13,685 bases of DNA from an uncultured Alistipes sp. (GTDB lineage Bacteria; Bacteroidota; Bacteroidia; Bacteroidales; Rikenellaceae): the NCBI GenBank assembly GCA_900768015.1, contig CAAGBI010000079.1:1-13685 (forward strand), in the 5' to 3' direction. Position numbers and translations under genes: made by a program. The notes under the pieces were generated by a model. The model did not search any database. It was not told where the DNA came from and saw only the letters and a list, made by a program, of their open reading frames with translations. Below, piece by piece: positions 5,385 to 13,574 of this stretch (within the stretch, counting starts at the first letter, position 1; each line of letters begins with the position of its first letter).

Positions 5385-7247
5385 ATGAAAAAGATTTTAA
5401 GCATTGTTGCCATTATCTCGCTCTTCGTGGGCATTGGCTGTACGGAGAAGCCAGGCGAGAAAAAGGGCGAAACAACATTTACACTCAACCAGACCGAGGT
5501 AAATGCTAAAGCTGAGGGTATGGATGTAGAGATAACCTACGACGTTAAGAACCCCCAGAGCGGCTCAGTAGTGCTCACTGAGTGCAAGGACAACTGGATT
5601 AAGAACCTCAGCACAGCGACCTACGGCATGATTAAGTTCACCGTAGCGCCCAACTACAAGAAGGAGGCTCGCGAGACTAAGATTAAGGTGCTCTACACAG
5701 GCGCAAAGAACGGTGAGGAGATCGTGGTAAAGCAGGAGGCATCGGATGTCGAGGCCTTCACCTACAGCATCCTTTCGAACGAGTCTACAGCGCTCTCTAT
5801 CGAGGTGACACCCGCCGATAAGGAGACTGCATACATCTGCCGCACATACACCAAGGCACACATGGAGGCCTTCGGTCTTATCTACGACGAGGGTATCATC
5901 AACTACGACCTCGACGCTATTGCAGATGAGGCATATGCAGCATCACAGACCCTGCTCAACTACTTGCAGAACATCGCTCGCAAGGGTCAGGCTATCGTAG
6001 ATTTCACAGAGCTCGTGCCCGACACTGAGTATGTTGTATATTGCTACCACATCAACCTCTCAAATGGCGCGGCTACAGATGGCGAAGTTTACACCGAGAC
6101 CATCCGCACCGCAAAGGTTCAGAACATCGACGAGAACATCTCTATGAGCTTCGAGGTTAAGGGTGCTCATGTAACACAGACTGTGACAACCAAGTACCCC
6201 GATACATACTACTACACCGAGTGCTGGTCTATGAATGACTTCAAGGCATACTTCGGCTCGAGCGCTACACCCGAGGAGATATTCCCACGCCGCTGGAACG
6301 AGCAGGTTACAATGAAGCGCGACATGGGCTACCAGCCTGCAACAATCATCGCCGACCTCTGCAAGCAGGGCACACAGACTATCGAGTACAACGAGCTTAA
6401 GGCCGATACAGAGTATGTATTCTATGTGTTCGCCGTAGACCCTGAGACTGCATTTACTGCTACAGACATCGTTACAGAGAGTGTTTACACAAGCAATGCT
6501 ACAGACTCTGGCGTGACAATCACTATCGAGGTTAAGAACATCTTCTACACCACAGCCGACATCTACTTCACTGCAAGCGATCCTAACGCTACATTCCGCC
6601 GCACAGTGCTCACTAAGGAGCAGTATCAGGCATGTGGCTCAACAGACGCTGAGCGCTTCGCAGCATTCGAGGCTAATGGCTATGTAAACAGCTACACAGC
6701 AACAGGTTCCACCGACCTTAACTACACTAAGGGTCAGGCAGGTGTTACTTTTGTAGCAATAGCATTCGGCGTTGAGGGCGAGACACCCAACACTCGCATC
6801 TTCACTAAGGAGTTCACATTCCTTTCGGACACTCCTGGCACATCGAACATCACACTCAGCTACACCGAGTTCTACACATTGTCAGAGGTGGCAGCAGTAG
6901 ATGCTGAGCACTGGGGCAGCTACACCGCATACGAGAACTACGCTCTCGTGCCTATGACCATCAGTGGCGTACAGGAGGGTGACGAGGTTTACTACATGCT
7001 CGACACTCGTCCTTTGGATTGGTACTCTAAGGAGTCGCAGTGGTTGAGCGAGGTAGCACAGAGCAGCCACCTCAAGAACCAGTACCACAACTGCTACATG
7101 CAGCTTGAGTACGAAAAGGATTACATCATCGTAGCTGTGGCAAAGGATAAGAACGGCAACTTCGGTACGCTCTTCACAACAGAGCTCTACCTCTATAAGA
7201 GCGACGCTGCTGACGCGGCAAACTACAACTATGTTGAGGTAAAGTAA
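5385..7247 (+). CDS. Multi-module Ig/FN3-like surface lipoprotein
   Basis: This is a 620-residue lipoprotein (lipobox VGIGC, Cys19). An N-terminal BACON-like domain at about 31-119 has a CKDNWIKNL core and ends in EEIVVKQEAS. Four beta-sandwich modules follow at about 122-244, 247-370, 374-480 and 487-606. Two of them close with the fibronectin-III-like pattern L-x-x-D-T-E-Y-V-x-Y (LVPDTEYVVYCYHI at 210-223; LKADTEYVFYVFAVD at 338-352). Most modules hold an inserted helical stretch rich in Phe, Tyr, Asp and Glu between early strands, for example around 155-195 and 282-325. No catalytic triad or glycosidase signature is visible, so the protein is more likely adhesive or structural. It is the second gene of the operon that begins at 3838. 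A strong terminator follows 27 bp after the stop. The exact family is not recognised. Confidence 0.88.
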   Translation: MKKILSIVAIISLFVGIGCTEKPGEKKGETTFTLNQTEVNAKAEGMDVEITYDVKNPQSGSVVLTECKDNWIKNLSTATYGMIKFTVAPNYKKEARETKIKVLYTGAKNGEEIVVKQEASDVEAFTYSILSNESTALSIEVTPADKETAYICRTYTKAHMEAFGLIYDEGIINYDLDAIADEAYAASQTLLNYLQNIARKGQAIVDFTELVPDTEYVVYCYHINLSNGAATDGEVYTETIRTAKVQNIDENISMSFEVKGAHVTQTVTTKYPDTYYYTECWSMNDFKAYFGSSATPEEIFPRRWNEQVTMKRDMGYQPATIIADLCKQGTQTIEYNELKADTEYVFYVFAVDPETAFTATDIVTESVYTSNATDSGVTITIEVKNIFYTTADIYFTASDPNATFRRTVLTKEQYQACGSTDAERFAAFEANGYVNSYTATGSTDLNYTKGQAGVTFVAIAFGVEGETPNTRIFTKEFTFLSDTPGTSNITLSYTEFYTLSEVAAVDAEHWGSYTAYENYALVPMTISGVQEGDEVYYMLDTRPLDWYSKESQWLSEVAQSSHLKNQYHNCYMQLEYEKDYIIVAVAKDKNGNFGTLFTTELYLYKSDAADAANYNYVEVK

Positions 7248-7274
7248 TTTACACTCCAAAAGCAAATTGTTAGA

Positions 7275-7306
7275 GGGGTTGTCCTAAACGGGGACAACCC
7301 CTTTTT
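7275..7306 (+). terminator. Strong intrinsic terminator of the operon 3838-7247
   Basis: A perfect 10-bp G/C-rich stem, GGGGTTGTCC (7275-7284) and GGACAACCCC (7292-7301), with a 7-nt loop is followed at once by TTTTT (7302-7306). Confidence 0.95.
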
Positions 7307-7449
7307 GCATGTCGAAAAACCACATTTTCTGCCCTTACTGATAGCTTCAGTTTGATAACAAAAACCACGCTTTTTTCAACAAAACACAAAAATCGAGTTA
7401 CGAAACACATTTATATTAATCTTGTATCTCGCTGATTGTCTGCGTTTTA

Positions 7450-7458
7450 CCCCCCCCC
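7450..7458 (+). repeat. C9 homopolymer upstream of the operon promoter
   Basis: Nine consecutive cytosines sit in otherwise A/T-rich sequence, 23 bp upstream of the predicted -33 element of the surface-protein operon. Tracts of this type are known sites of slipped-strand length change that alters expression of surface structures in other bacteria. Such a role here is inference. Confidence 0.9.
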
Positions 7459-7481
7459 TTGCAAAATTTAGTTGTAGAATT

Positions 7482-7514
7482 TTTGGAAAATAAAGTAAAA
7501 ATTCACTAACTTTG
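7482..7514 (+). promoter_or_regulatory. Predicted promoter of the fimbrillin-like operon
   Basis: TAACTTTG (7507-7514) matches the -7 consensus TAnnTTTG. The best -33 candidate is TTTG at 7482-7485, giving a 21-bp spacer, slightly long for this promoter class. The start would be near 7521, with an unusually long leader of about 130 nt. Confidence 0.6.
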
Positions 7515-7649
7515 TGACAGGCACGCATGAGTGGTTTAAGGAAATGTTGATGGTTGAGAATTAAACACATGTGATGTAATACGCCCTCTCGCTTATGCCC
7601 ACATGATTTGTAAATAATTCTACAAAATCATAATATTCAAATTACAATT

Positions 7650-9410
7650 ATGCGTAAAAATTTACTTCAGCTAATGGCTGTGCTTTTTGCAGCTTTTAGC
7701 ATTACGGCGTGTCACCAGGACACTAACGACATCACACCCGCGACAAACGAGGTGCGATTTATGATTGGCACAGAGAGCTGCATGAGCACTCGCGCAATCA
7801 GCGACGGCACTGGCGCTACACAGTTGTCGTGGGCAGTATTCAACGACCAGGGCGAGTTGATTCACAAGAAGGCTACAAAGAGTGATGTTACTGGCCTTCT
7901 CACCGAGAATGGCTTCACAATGTCTATCTCGCTTGCTAAGGGTCAGACCTACCGCGTAGCATTCTGGGCACAGAACCCCGAGTGTGAGGCATACACCATC
8001 TCTGACGACATGAAGGTAACTATCGACTATGCTGGCGTGAACAACGACGAGCTTCGCGACGCCTTCACAGCCGTAACAGAGCCCTTCACAGTTGATGGCG
8101 ACAATGTCGTATCGGTAGTTCTCCGCCGTCCCTTCGCACAGGTTAATGTGGGCGCATACCCATGGGATATGCAGTATGCAGTGGAGTCTGGTCTTACAGT
8201 GACAAAGTCTGCAGCAAAGGTAGAGGGCGTAGCAAATGTTATCAACCTCTTCGATGGCTCGGTTGAGGGCGAGGTAGATGTTGAGTACACATTCAACGCT
8301 ATTCCCGAGGAGGACCTCTTGGTGGATGTTGACGAGAACGGCGAGCCCGAGGTTTATGAGTATCTCTCAATGTCGTACCTCTTGGCTGACACTACCCCAT
8401 CATCACACAAGATGTCATTCACATTTACCGACGAGAGCGAGACTGCCCAGGCAGCGTTCCTCTACTCAGGTCTTGAGTTTGTGCCCATCCAGCGCAACTG
8501 GCGTACGAACATCGTAGGTCAGATTCTCACTGGCGACATCTCGTTCAACATCAAGGTTGATCCTATCTACGAGAATGAGCAGGTACACAGCGGTGGCCTC
8601 TACTACAACTTCACTGAGGACACTCTTATCGAGGATAAGGTATTTGCGTTCAACACCAACGAGGCTGCTACATTCACATCGGAGAATAACAATGTAATCA
8701 CAATGAACAATGTTGAGTTCTCGGGTCGTGTTCAGTATATCGCAATGGGCGAATACCGCGACAAGGGCAACTATGTTGAGTTCACAAATGTCATGACCAA
8801 TGTCAAGGCAGAGAATATGGTTGTTGACCACCCTGGTATCGAGAATGTGAAGGCTATCGACTATATGGCTCCACTCGTATTCTTGCGTGGTGTATCTACA
8901 CTTGAGAACTGTACTTTCACAGGTACAACTACTACTGCCCAGCCTTTTGCTGACAACTATGGCGATATGCGCGAGGTATTGCCCTACGACTGCGGTGTAC
9001 CCAACTCTTGCGAGGCATCATTCAACAACTGTACTGTTGACCGTCTCTATGCTTGGAGCCACTCTCGAATCACAATTACAAACAGTAATATTAAGTATAT
9101 TCGCTGCAGTACACACCACAACTCAGATTCAAGAGCACATGTCACTATCGGTGAGGGCACTGTTGTAGATGAGATTTTCGTAACAAGCTCTGGTTTGGCA
9201 AAGCGCGTGAAGGATGAGAATGGCCAGTATCACTGGATTGATGACCCCGCAAACAGATGGGCTCCATCACTTATCATCAAGGCTGGTGCAACTGTTAAGC
9301 GCCTCGACATGAACAACCGTCCATCACTTGACAAAAATGGTGAGCTCTCAATTATTATCGAGGAGGGCGCTGTTGTCGAGGAGATCGTCAACGCAATTGA
9401 TGAGTTTTAA
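7650..9410 (+). CDS. Fimbrillin-like (DUF6562-type) lipoprotein fused to a beta-helix
   Basis: This is a 586-residue exported lipoprotein (signal ending SITAC, Cys21). Residues about 35-305 resemble the Bacteroidales DUF6562/fimbrillin-superfamily domain. Features include STRAISDGTGATQL (46-59), a SDDMKVT strand (118-124), LRRPFAQVNVGAYP (158-171), the MSYLLADTTPSSH segment (241-253) and QRNWRTNIVGQ (281-291). Residues about 316-580 are made of short repeated strands rich in Asn and Thr (ITMNNVEFSG, STLENCTFTG, ASFNNCTVDR, ITITNSNIKY, LIIKAGATVK), as expected of a right-handed beta-helix. The Arg in TRAIS lies where type V pilins are cleaved by an arginine-specific protease during assembly; cleavage here is inference. 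It is the first gene of a four-gene operon and is followed after 32 bp by a paralogue. A pilus tip or surface adhesin role is plausible but unproven. Confidence 0.85.
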   Translation: MRKNLLQLMAVLFAAFSITACHQDTNDITPATNEVRFMIGTESCMSTRAISDGTGATQLSWAVFNDQGELIHKKATKSDVTGLLTENGFTMSISLAKGQTYRVAFWAQNPECEAYTISDDMKVTIDYAGVNNDELRDAFTAVTEPFTVDGDNVVSVVLRRPFAQVNVGAYPWDMQYAVESGLTVTKSAAKVEGVANVINLFDGSVEGEVDVEYTFNAIPEEDLLVDVDENGEPEVYEYLSMSYLLADTTPSSHKMSFTFTDESETAQAAFLYSGLEFVPIQRNWRTNIVGQILTGDISFNIKVDPIYENEQVHSGGLYYNFTEDTLIEDKVFAFNTNEAATFTSENNNVITMNNVEFSGRVQYIAMGEYRDKGNYVEFTNVMTNVKAENMVVDHPGIENVKAIDYMAPLVFLRGVSTLENCTFTGTTTTAQPFADNYGDMREVLPYDCGVPNSCEASFNNCTVDRLYAWSHSRITITNSNIKYIRCSTHHNSDSRAHVTIGEGTVVDEIFVTSSGLAKRVKDENGQYHWIDDPANRWAPSLIIKAGATVKRLDMNNRPSLDKNGELSIIIEEGAVVEEIVNAIDEF

Positions 9411-9442
9411 TTAATAAGAGATATCCCCCTAAACTTTTATAG

Positions 9443-11155
9443 ATGATAAAACGCATTTTGAACATAGCCCTGCTCGCACTGCTCCTCGTGGCGTGCGAGC
9501 AGGACAATCTTATAACGCAGCAGCCTCAGACTGAAGTTGAAGTAACATTCAATTTTGAGTTTGAGGATGTTGCCGTTACACGCGCCATAAGCGACGGCAA
9601 AACTGCCGACGAGCTTATGTATGCGATATTCAACGCACAAAATAACGAGCTTGTAATAAGCAAAGCCACGAAAAAGGATGCTACGGGTGCTACGACCACG
9701 GAAGGTCTTACAACGAGCATGACGCTTACCGGTGGTGTCAAATACAAGGCCGTATTCTGGTTGCAGTCGAGCCTCTCGGATGCCTACACCGTATCCGACG
9801 ACATGAAGGTAACGGTGTCGTATGCAAGTGAGTGTAACGACGAGAGGCGCGATGCCTTCTATGGCGTATCGAAGGAGTTCACCATCGACGACAGCAGCGT
9901 GGGCGTGATATTACGCCGCCCCTTTGCACAGCTAAACGCTGGTACCTACCCCTTCGATTGGGAGTATGTGGAGGAGTTTCACGGCTTCGACATCACAAAG
10001 TCATGCGTTCGTGTGCGCAATGTAGCACACACCATCAACCTCTCTACAGGCGAGCTCTCGGACTACGGCAGTGCATCATTTAAGCCTGGTACTCTACCCG
10101 CTGAGAGTCTCAAGGCCGATGTGGATGAGAATGGCGTTATGGAGGACTACACCTATGTGGCGATGGCCTACCTCTTGGCCGACACCGCTCCCTCGACACA
10201 CAGCGCCGAGTTCTTCTTCCTCAACGACCAGAACGAGGCTGTGATGTTCGAGAACGAAAAGACAAACAGCGTAACCCTCGAGCGTAACTGCCGCACCGAC
10301 TTTGTGGGTCAGGTGGTAACGCATAATGGAAAGCTCAACATTCGCGACTATGTGGATGAGCCAAACACCGATTATGGCTATGTCTACTTCAATGTCGAGG
10401 AGGATACGACCATGGAGAATACCATCTACAATATGTCGAGCCACGAGACAGGACTTCAGTTTGCAAGCGTATCGGGTCAGACAATCACCTACAACAACAT
10501 GCTCTTCACGGGAGACATCTGGGTGATAGAGTTGGGTGAGTATCGTGGTGGCGCATATGTCAACTACAACAACATCCTTAATAATGTGGAGTTGCGTAAC
10601 CTCTCCACATCATCGTGCATCGAGTGTCACGAGTGGTACTTCTCGCCCGCCGTTATCGCATATGGCAAGACCGTGCTCAACGACTGCGTGATGAAGGGCG
10701 CTACGACCATTCGCCAGCCCGTGACCGATAAGCATGGTGTAACTCACGAGGTTATACCCTGCGACATTGGCGTGCGCAACGAGTCGGATGCTTGGTTCTA
10801 TGGCGGAGAGTACGGAACACTCTTCGCATGGACACACGCCGTAGTGGAGCTCTACGACACGAAGATTGACACGCTCTATTGCGGAACATGCGACTCTACC
10901 AAGCACTCATGGATGACAATCGGTGCAGGTACTACGATTGACAAGGTTATTTGCTGTGAGCCCCGCTGCCCATACGGCACAAAGGAGTACTCGACAACAA
11001 TGACCATCAAGAGTGGCGCTACAGTGGGCTCCTTGCAGCTTGTATCGACAGATGTAGAGTTCCTGATTATTGAGGATGGTGCAAAGGTTGGTCCTATCAC
11101 CTGCGAGGGTGTTGAGTATACTTACGAGGAGCTACGCTCAGCAATGGGCCTATAA
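9443..11155 (+). CDS. Cysteine-rich paralogue: fimbrillin-like domain plus beta-helix
   Basis: This is a 570-residue lipoprotein (lipobox LVAC, Cys18) with the same architecture as the gene before it. The N-terminal domain has VTRAISDGKTADEL (45-58), SDDMKVTVSY (118-127), LRRPFAQLNAGTYP (157-170), MAYLLADTAPSTH (241-253) and RNCRTDFVGQ (281-290). The C-terminal beta-helix-like part (about 310-550) shares LGEYRGG, HEVIPCDIGV and FAWTH with its paralogue. It differs in being rich in cysteine. CIECH (392-396), CGTC (480-483) and CCEPRC (504-509) occur in the C-terminal half, along with single Cys at 415, 440 and 554. These could form disulfides or bind a metal. It sits 32 bp after the paralogue and 12 bp before the outer-membrane protein gene. 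Duplication followed by divergence is the simplest origin. Confidence 0.85.
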   Translation: MIKRILNIALLALLLVACEQDNLITQQPQTEVEVTFNFEFEDVAVTRAISDGKTADELMYAIFNAQNNELVISKATKKDATGATTTEGLTTSMTLTGGVKYKAVFWLQSSLSDAYTVSDDMKVTVSYASECNDERRDAFYGVSKEFTIDDSSVGVILRRPFAQLNAGTYPFDWEYVEEFHGFDITKSCVRVRNVAHTINLSTGELSDYGSASFKPGTLPAESLKADVDENGVMEDYTYVAMAYLLADTAPSTHSAEFFFLNDQNEAVMFENEKTNSVTLERNCRTDFVGQVVTHNGKLNIRDYVDEPNTDYGYVYFNVEEDTTMENTIYNMSSHETGLQFASVSGQTITYNNMLFTGDIWVIELGEYRGGAYVNYNNILNNVELRNLSTSSCIECHEWYFSPAVIAYGKTVLNDCVMKGATTIRQPVTDKHGVTHEVIPCDIGVRNESDAWFYGGEYGTLFAWTHAVVELYDTKIDTLYCGTCDSTKHSWMTIGAGTTIDKVICCEPRCPYGTKEYSTTMTIKSGATVGSLQLVSTDVEFLIIEDGAKVGPITCEGVEYTYEELRSAMGL

Positions 11156-11167
11156 TAGACTTGGATT

Positions 11168-12493
11168 ATGAATAGAAGCAATACGCAATTTAGCACATAC
11201 AACAATGCGAGGTACTACCTTGCGATTGTGATGTTAGCACTTGCGATGTTTATCCCCACCGCGGGCGCTATGGCACAGAGCCATAAGGTTGATGACGATG
11301 CCCAGATGCGTGAGGAGATGCGCATACACTACCGTGTGGCAAAGACATATCTCGATAAGTCGTACATGGGAAACGACACGACATTTCAACGCATAGTTGA
11401 ATGGGCAAAGGAGCGCCAGCAGGATTCGATGGTCGATGTTGTCTCTGTGGAGTTTTGTGGCGCCTGCTCCCCCGAGGGTAGTGTGCCATTCAACCACTAC
11501 CTCAGTAGCACACGCCTCACCCGCTTGGAGAACTATGTGCGTCAGCGCGTAGATATATCTGAAGATATTATCGTGCGTAACGACAACTACATCGCCTGGG
11601 GAGAGTTAGAGCAGATGGTCGAGGAGTCGGACATCGAGAATAAGGAGGAGATATTGGCTATCTTGCGCAGCGAGAATACCTCAACTGGCGAGCAACTCGA
11701 CAGTCGCATCCATGCACTCAAGGCTATGGATAATGGCAGGACATGGCGCTTGATTTTCAACCGCTACTTTGCACATCTGCGTAATGCCTACATGGTCATC
11801 GTGACACAGAAGAGCGAGCTGGCAAAGCAGTACGACAACCGCCTAAGAGAGATGCTCTCACCCATACCACTCGCTATGCCCGCTCGTTGTAGTAGTGTTG
11901 CGGTGAGCCCCGCGTCACTCTTAACACCAGCAGTAGCCGCGGCAGCCGCAAAGCAGTCGCACTACATGTATGTTAAGACCAACCTTGTGGGCTTGGCGCT
12001 ACTAAATGCAAATATCGGCGTGGAGTTCGATTTGGGCAACTACCTATCGTTAAATCTGCCTATATCCTACTCTGCGATTAACTACTTTACGCCAACCATC
12101 AAGTTCCGTAACTTTTCCGTACAGCCCGAGTTGCGCGTATGGCCCATGAAGAACAACGATGGTCTCTTCGTAGGTGCACATATGGGCTTTGCCTACTACA
12201 ACTTTGCTTTTAATGGCGATTGGCGCTATCAGGACCACAACGGCACCTCTCCCACACTCGGTGGAGGCCTCTCGTTGGGTTATCGCCTACCCATAAGCGC
12301 GAATAAGAATTGGAAGTTGGAGTTTGCCGTTGGTGCGGGTTTCTATCCGCTACACTACGATGTCTTCCACAACCTCAATGATGTCAAGGAGGGATTGTTG
12401 TACGAGACACGAAATGGCAACTACATCGGTTTGGACAATGTGACCATTGGCATCTCATACCGCATTCCCTACAAGAAAAACCCTAACCGTTAA
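11168..12493 (+). CDS. OmpA-like / DUF3575 outer-membrane protein
   Basis: This is a 441-residue protein with a long signal peptide (about 1-36, cleavage likely after AMA, Q37). The N-terminal part is probably periplasmic and contains an OmpA-C-like stretch at about 90-127: VVSVEFCGACSPEG followed by NHYLSSTRLTRLENYV, which fits the NxxLSxxRA pattern. The Asp of the usual G-H-T-D peptidoglycan-contact motif is absent (GACS at 98-101), although R116 is kept. A linker rich in Ala, Pro and Ser (about 231-262) leads to a DUF3575 domain at about 268-435. Its marks are KTNLVGLALLNANIGVEFDL, INYFTPTIKFRNFSVQPELR, GLFVGAHMGFAYYN and PTLGGGLSLGYR, a small outer-membrane beta-barrel. DUF3575 genes are commonly found beside fimbrillin-type genes in Bacteroidales. 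The likely role is an outer-membrane anchor or export partner for the operon's lipoproteins, which is inference. Confidence 0.9.
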   Translation: MNRSNTQFSTYNNARYYLAIVMLALAMFIPTAGAMAQSHKVDDDAQMREEMRIHYRVAKTYLDKSYMGNDTTFQRIVEWAKERQQDSMVDVVSVEFCGACSPEGSVPFNHYLSSTRLTRLENYVRQRVDISEDIIVRNDNYIAWGELEQMVEESDIENKEEILAILRSENTSTGEQLDSRIHALKAMDNGRTWRLIFNRYFAHLRNAYMVIVTQKSELAKQYDNRLREMLSPIPLAMPARCSSVAVSPASLLTPAVAAAAAKQSHYMYVKTNLVGLALLNANIGVEFDLGNYLSLNLPISYSAINYFTPTIKFRNFSVQPELRVWPMKNNDGLFVGAHMGFAYYNFAFNGDWRYQDHNGTSPTLGGGLSLGYRLPISANKNWKLEFAVGAGFYPLHYDVFHNLNDVKEGLLYETRNGNYIGLDNVTIGISYRIPYKKNPNR

Positions 12494-12505
12494 AAGTGAA
12501 GTAGT

Positions 12506-13510
12506 ATGAGAACATTACAATATATAATGATGTCGGTATGCCTATTGTGTGGTCTATCTGTGTCATCGTGCGATGTTCACGAGTTTCCAGACCCTAAGCC
12601 CAAGGAGATGGAGTTTACTCTAAAACTGAACTACGACACTAACCTACCACTATATAAGGTCGTGGAATATGAGGAGGAGACACGAAGTGCATTGGCCGAG
12701 GAGTATAATGTGCGCCATATTATCGAGGTCTTCGACGCCGAGGCTGAGGGCGCTGAGGCACGCATGGAGCTATACCACTTTGAGTTTATCAATGACGACA
12801 TCGCGGAGCTAAACACCGCAGTTACCCTATCAATTCTTCCTGGCAACTACAACTTTGTTGTGTGGACCGACTATGTTAAGGCTGATAATAACGCCAGTCT
12901 ACACTACGACACCAACCACTTTGAGGAGATAGCTCTGCAGGGCGAGACTCACGCGGGTAGCGACGACTTCCGTGACGCCTTCCGTGGCACTACCATCTCG
13001 GAGGTCTCTGCCGATATTGTCGAGGCAACGGTTGAGATGGGCCGCCCCATGGCAAAGTTCAACTTCGTATCTGTGGATGTCGAGGACTTCATCGTAAAGA
13101 TAGCATCGGAGGGTATCTCACCAACAGGCGTGGATGTAGATTTGAACGAGTATAAGGCCGTATTCCGCTATCAGGGATTTATGCCATGCTCATACAATAT
13201 GTTCACCGACAAACCAGCAGATTCAAAGGTGGGCGTATCGTTTGAGTCGTCGCTGCGCAGCCTCAACGACAGCGAGGCGGAGCTCGGCTTCGACTATGTA
13301 TTTGTCAACGGCAGCGAGTCTACAATGGTCGTATCGGTTGAGATATACGACCACGAGGAGCGCCTAATATCAAGCTTTAAGCCTATTGAGGTGCCCCTTG
13401 TGCGCAGTAAGCTCACTACGATCAAGGCCCGTTTCCTCACATCGGAGGCCGAGGGAGGCGTTGCAATCTCCCCTGACTACGATGGCGAGTATAATGTACA
13501 GATAGATTAG
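12506..13510 (+). CDS. Fimbrillin-superfamily (FimB/Mfa2- or DUF6562-like) lipoprotein
   Basis: This is a 334-residue lipoprotein (signal ending SVSSC, Cys22), followed by DVHEFPDPKP. The mature protein reads as two beta-sandwich domains. The N-terminal one has strands FTLKLNYDTNLPLYKVV and VRHIIEVFDAE, and ends with the closing strand LPGNYNFVVWTDYV (111-124). A DDFRDAFRG helix (153-161) and the EMGRPMAKFNFVSVDVEDF segment (177-195) link to the second domain. GRPMAKF here and the RRPFAQ motif of the two upstream genes occupy equivalent positions, so all three appear to share a core fold. It resembles anchor or minor subunits of type V pilus loci. The exact family (Mfa2-like or DUF6562) cannot be settled by eye. 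It is the last gene of the operon, 12 bp after the DUF3575 gene and before a strong terminator. Confidence 0.82.
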   Translation: MRTLQYIMMSVCLLCGLSVSSCDVHEFPDPKPKEMEFTLKLNYDTNLPLYKVVEYEEETRSALAEEYNVRHIIEVFDAEAEGAEARMELYHFEFINDDIAELNTAVTLSILPGNYNFVVWTDYVKADNNASLHYDTNHFEEIALQGETHAGSDDFRDAFRGTTISEVSADIVEATVEMGRPMAKFNFVSVDVEDFIVKIASEGISPTGVDVDLNEYKAVFRYQGFMPCSYNMFTDKPADSKVGVSFESSLRSLNDSEAELGFDYVFVNGSESTMVVSVEIYDHEERLISSFKPIEVPLVRSKLTTIKARFLTSEAEGGVAISPDYDGEYNVQID

Positions 13511-13536
13511 TTCGACACAACCCGCTTATAAAGATG

Positions 13537-13574
13537 GCTCTCGTTAGCATGTGCTAACGAGAGCTGTTTTTTTT
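13537..13574 (+). terminator. Intrinsic terminator of the fimbrillin-like operon
   Basis: The perfect arms GCTCTCGTTAG (13537-13547) and CTAACGAGAGC (13554-13564) can be extended by up to two pairs around the CATGTG loop. They are followed by TG and then T8 (13567-13574). Confidence 0.95.

Larger units (their letters stand above)
7307..7649 (+). other. Intergenic regulatory region upstream of the fimbrillin-like operon
   Basis: No convincing gene lies here. The A/T-rich stretch holds two direct copies of AAAAACCAC (7315-7323, 7360-7368), a C9 homopolymer, a predicted promoter, and a leader of about 130 nt before the ATG at 7650. No long inverted repeats of the type that flank invertible promoters were found by eye. 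No tRNA, small RNA or riboswitch fold was recognised. Confidence 0.7.

Noticed and set aside
3838..7247. SusC/SusD-type polysaccharide utilisation locus
   Set aside because: BACON domains are frequent in such loci, but there is no TonB-dependent transporter, no SusD-like protein and no glycoside hydrolase in the window.
7307..7649. Invertible promoter (inverted repeats flanking the promoter) for the fimbrillin-like operon
   Set aside because: Such switches are common at Bacteroidales surface loci, so I looked for one. Only short matches (six bases, AACCAC/GTGGTT) and direct repeats (AAAAACCAC, AAACACAT) were found, with no long inverted pair.
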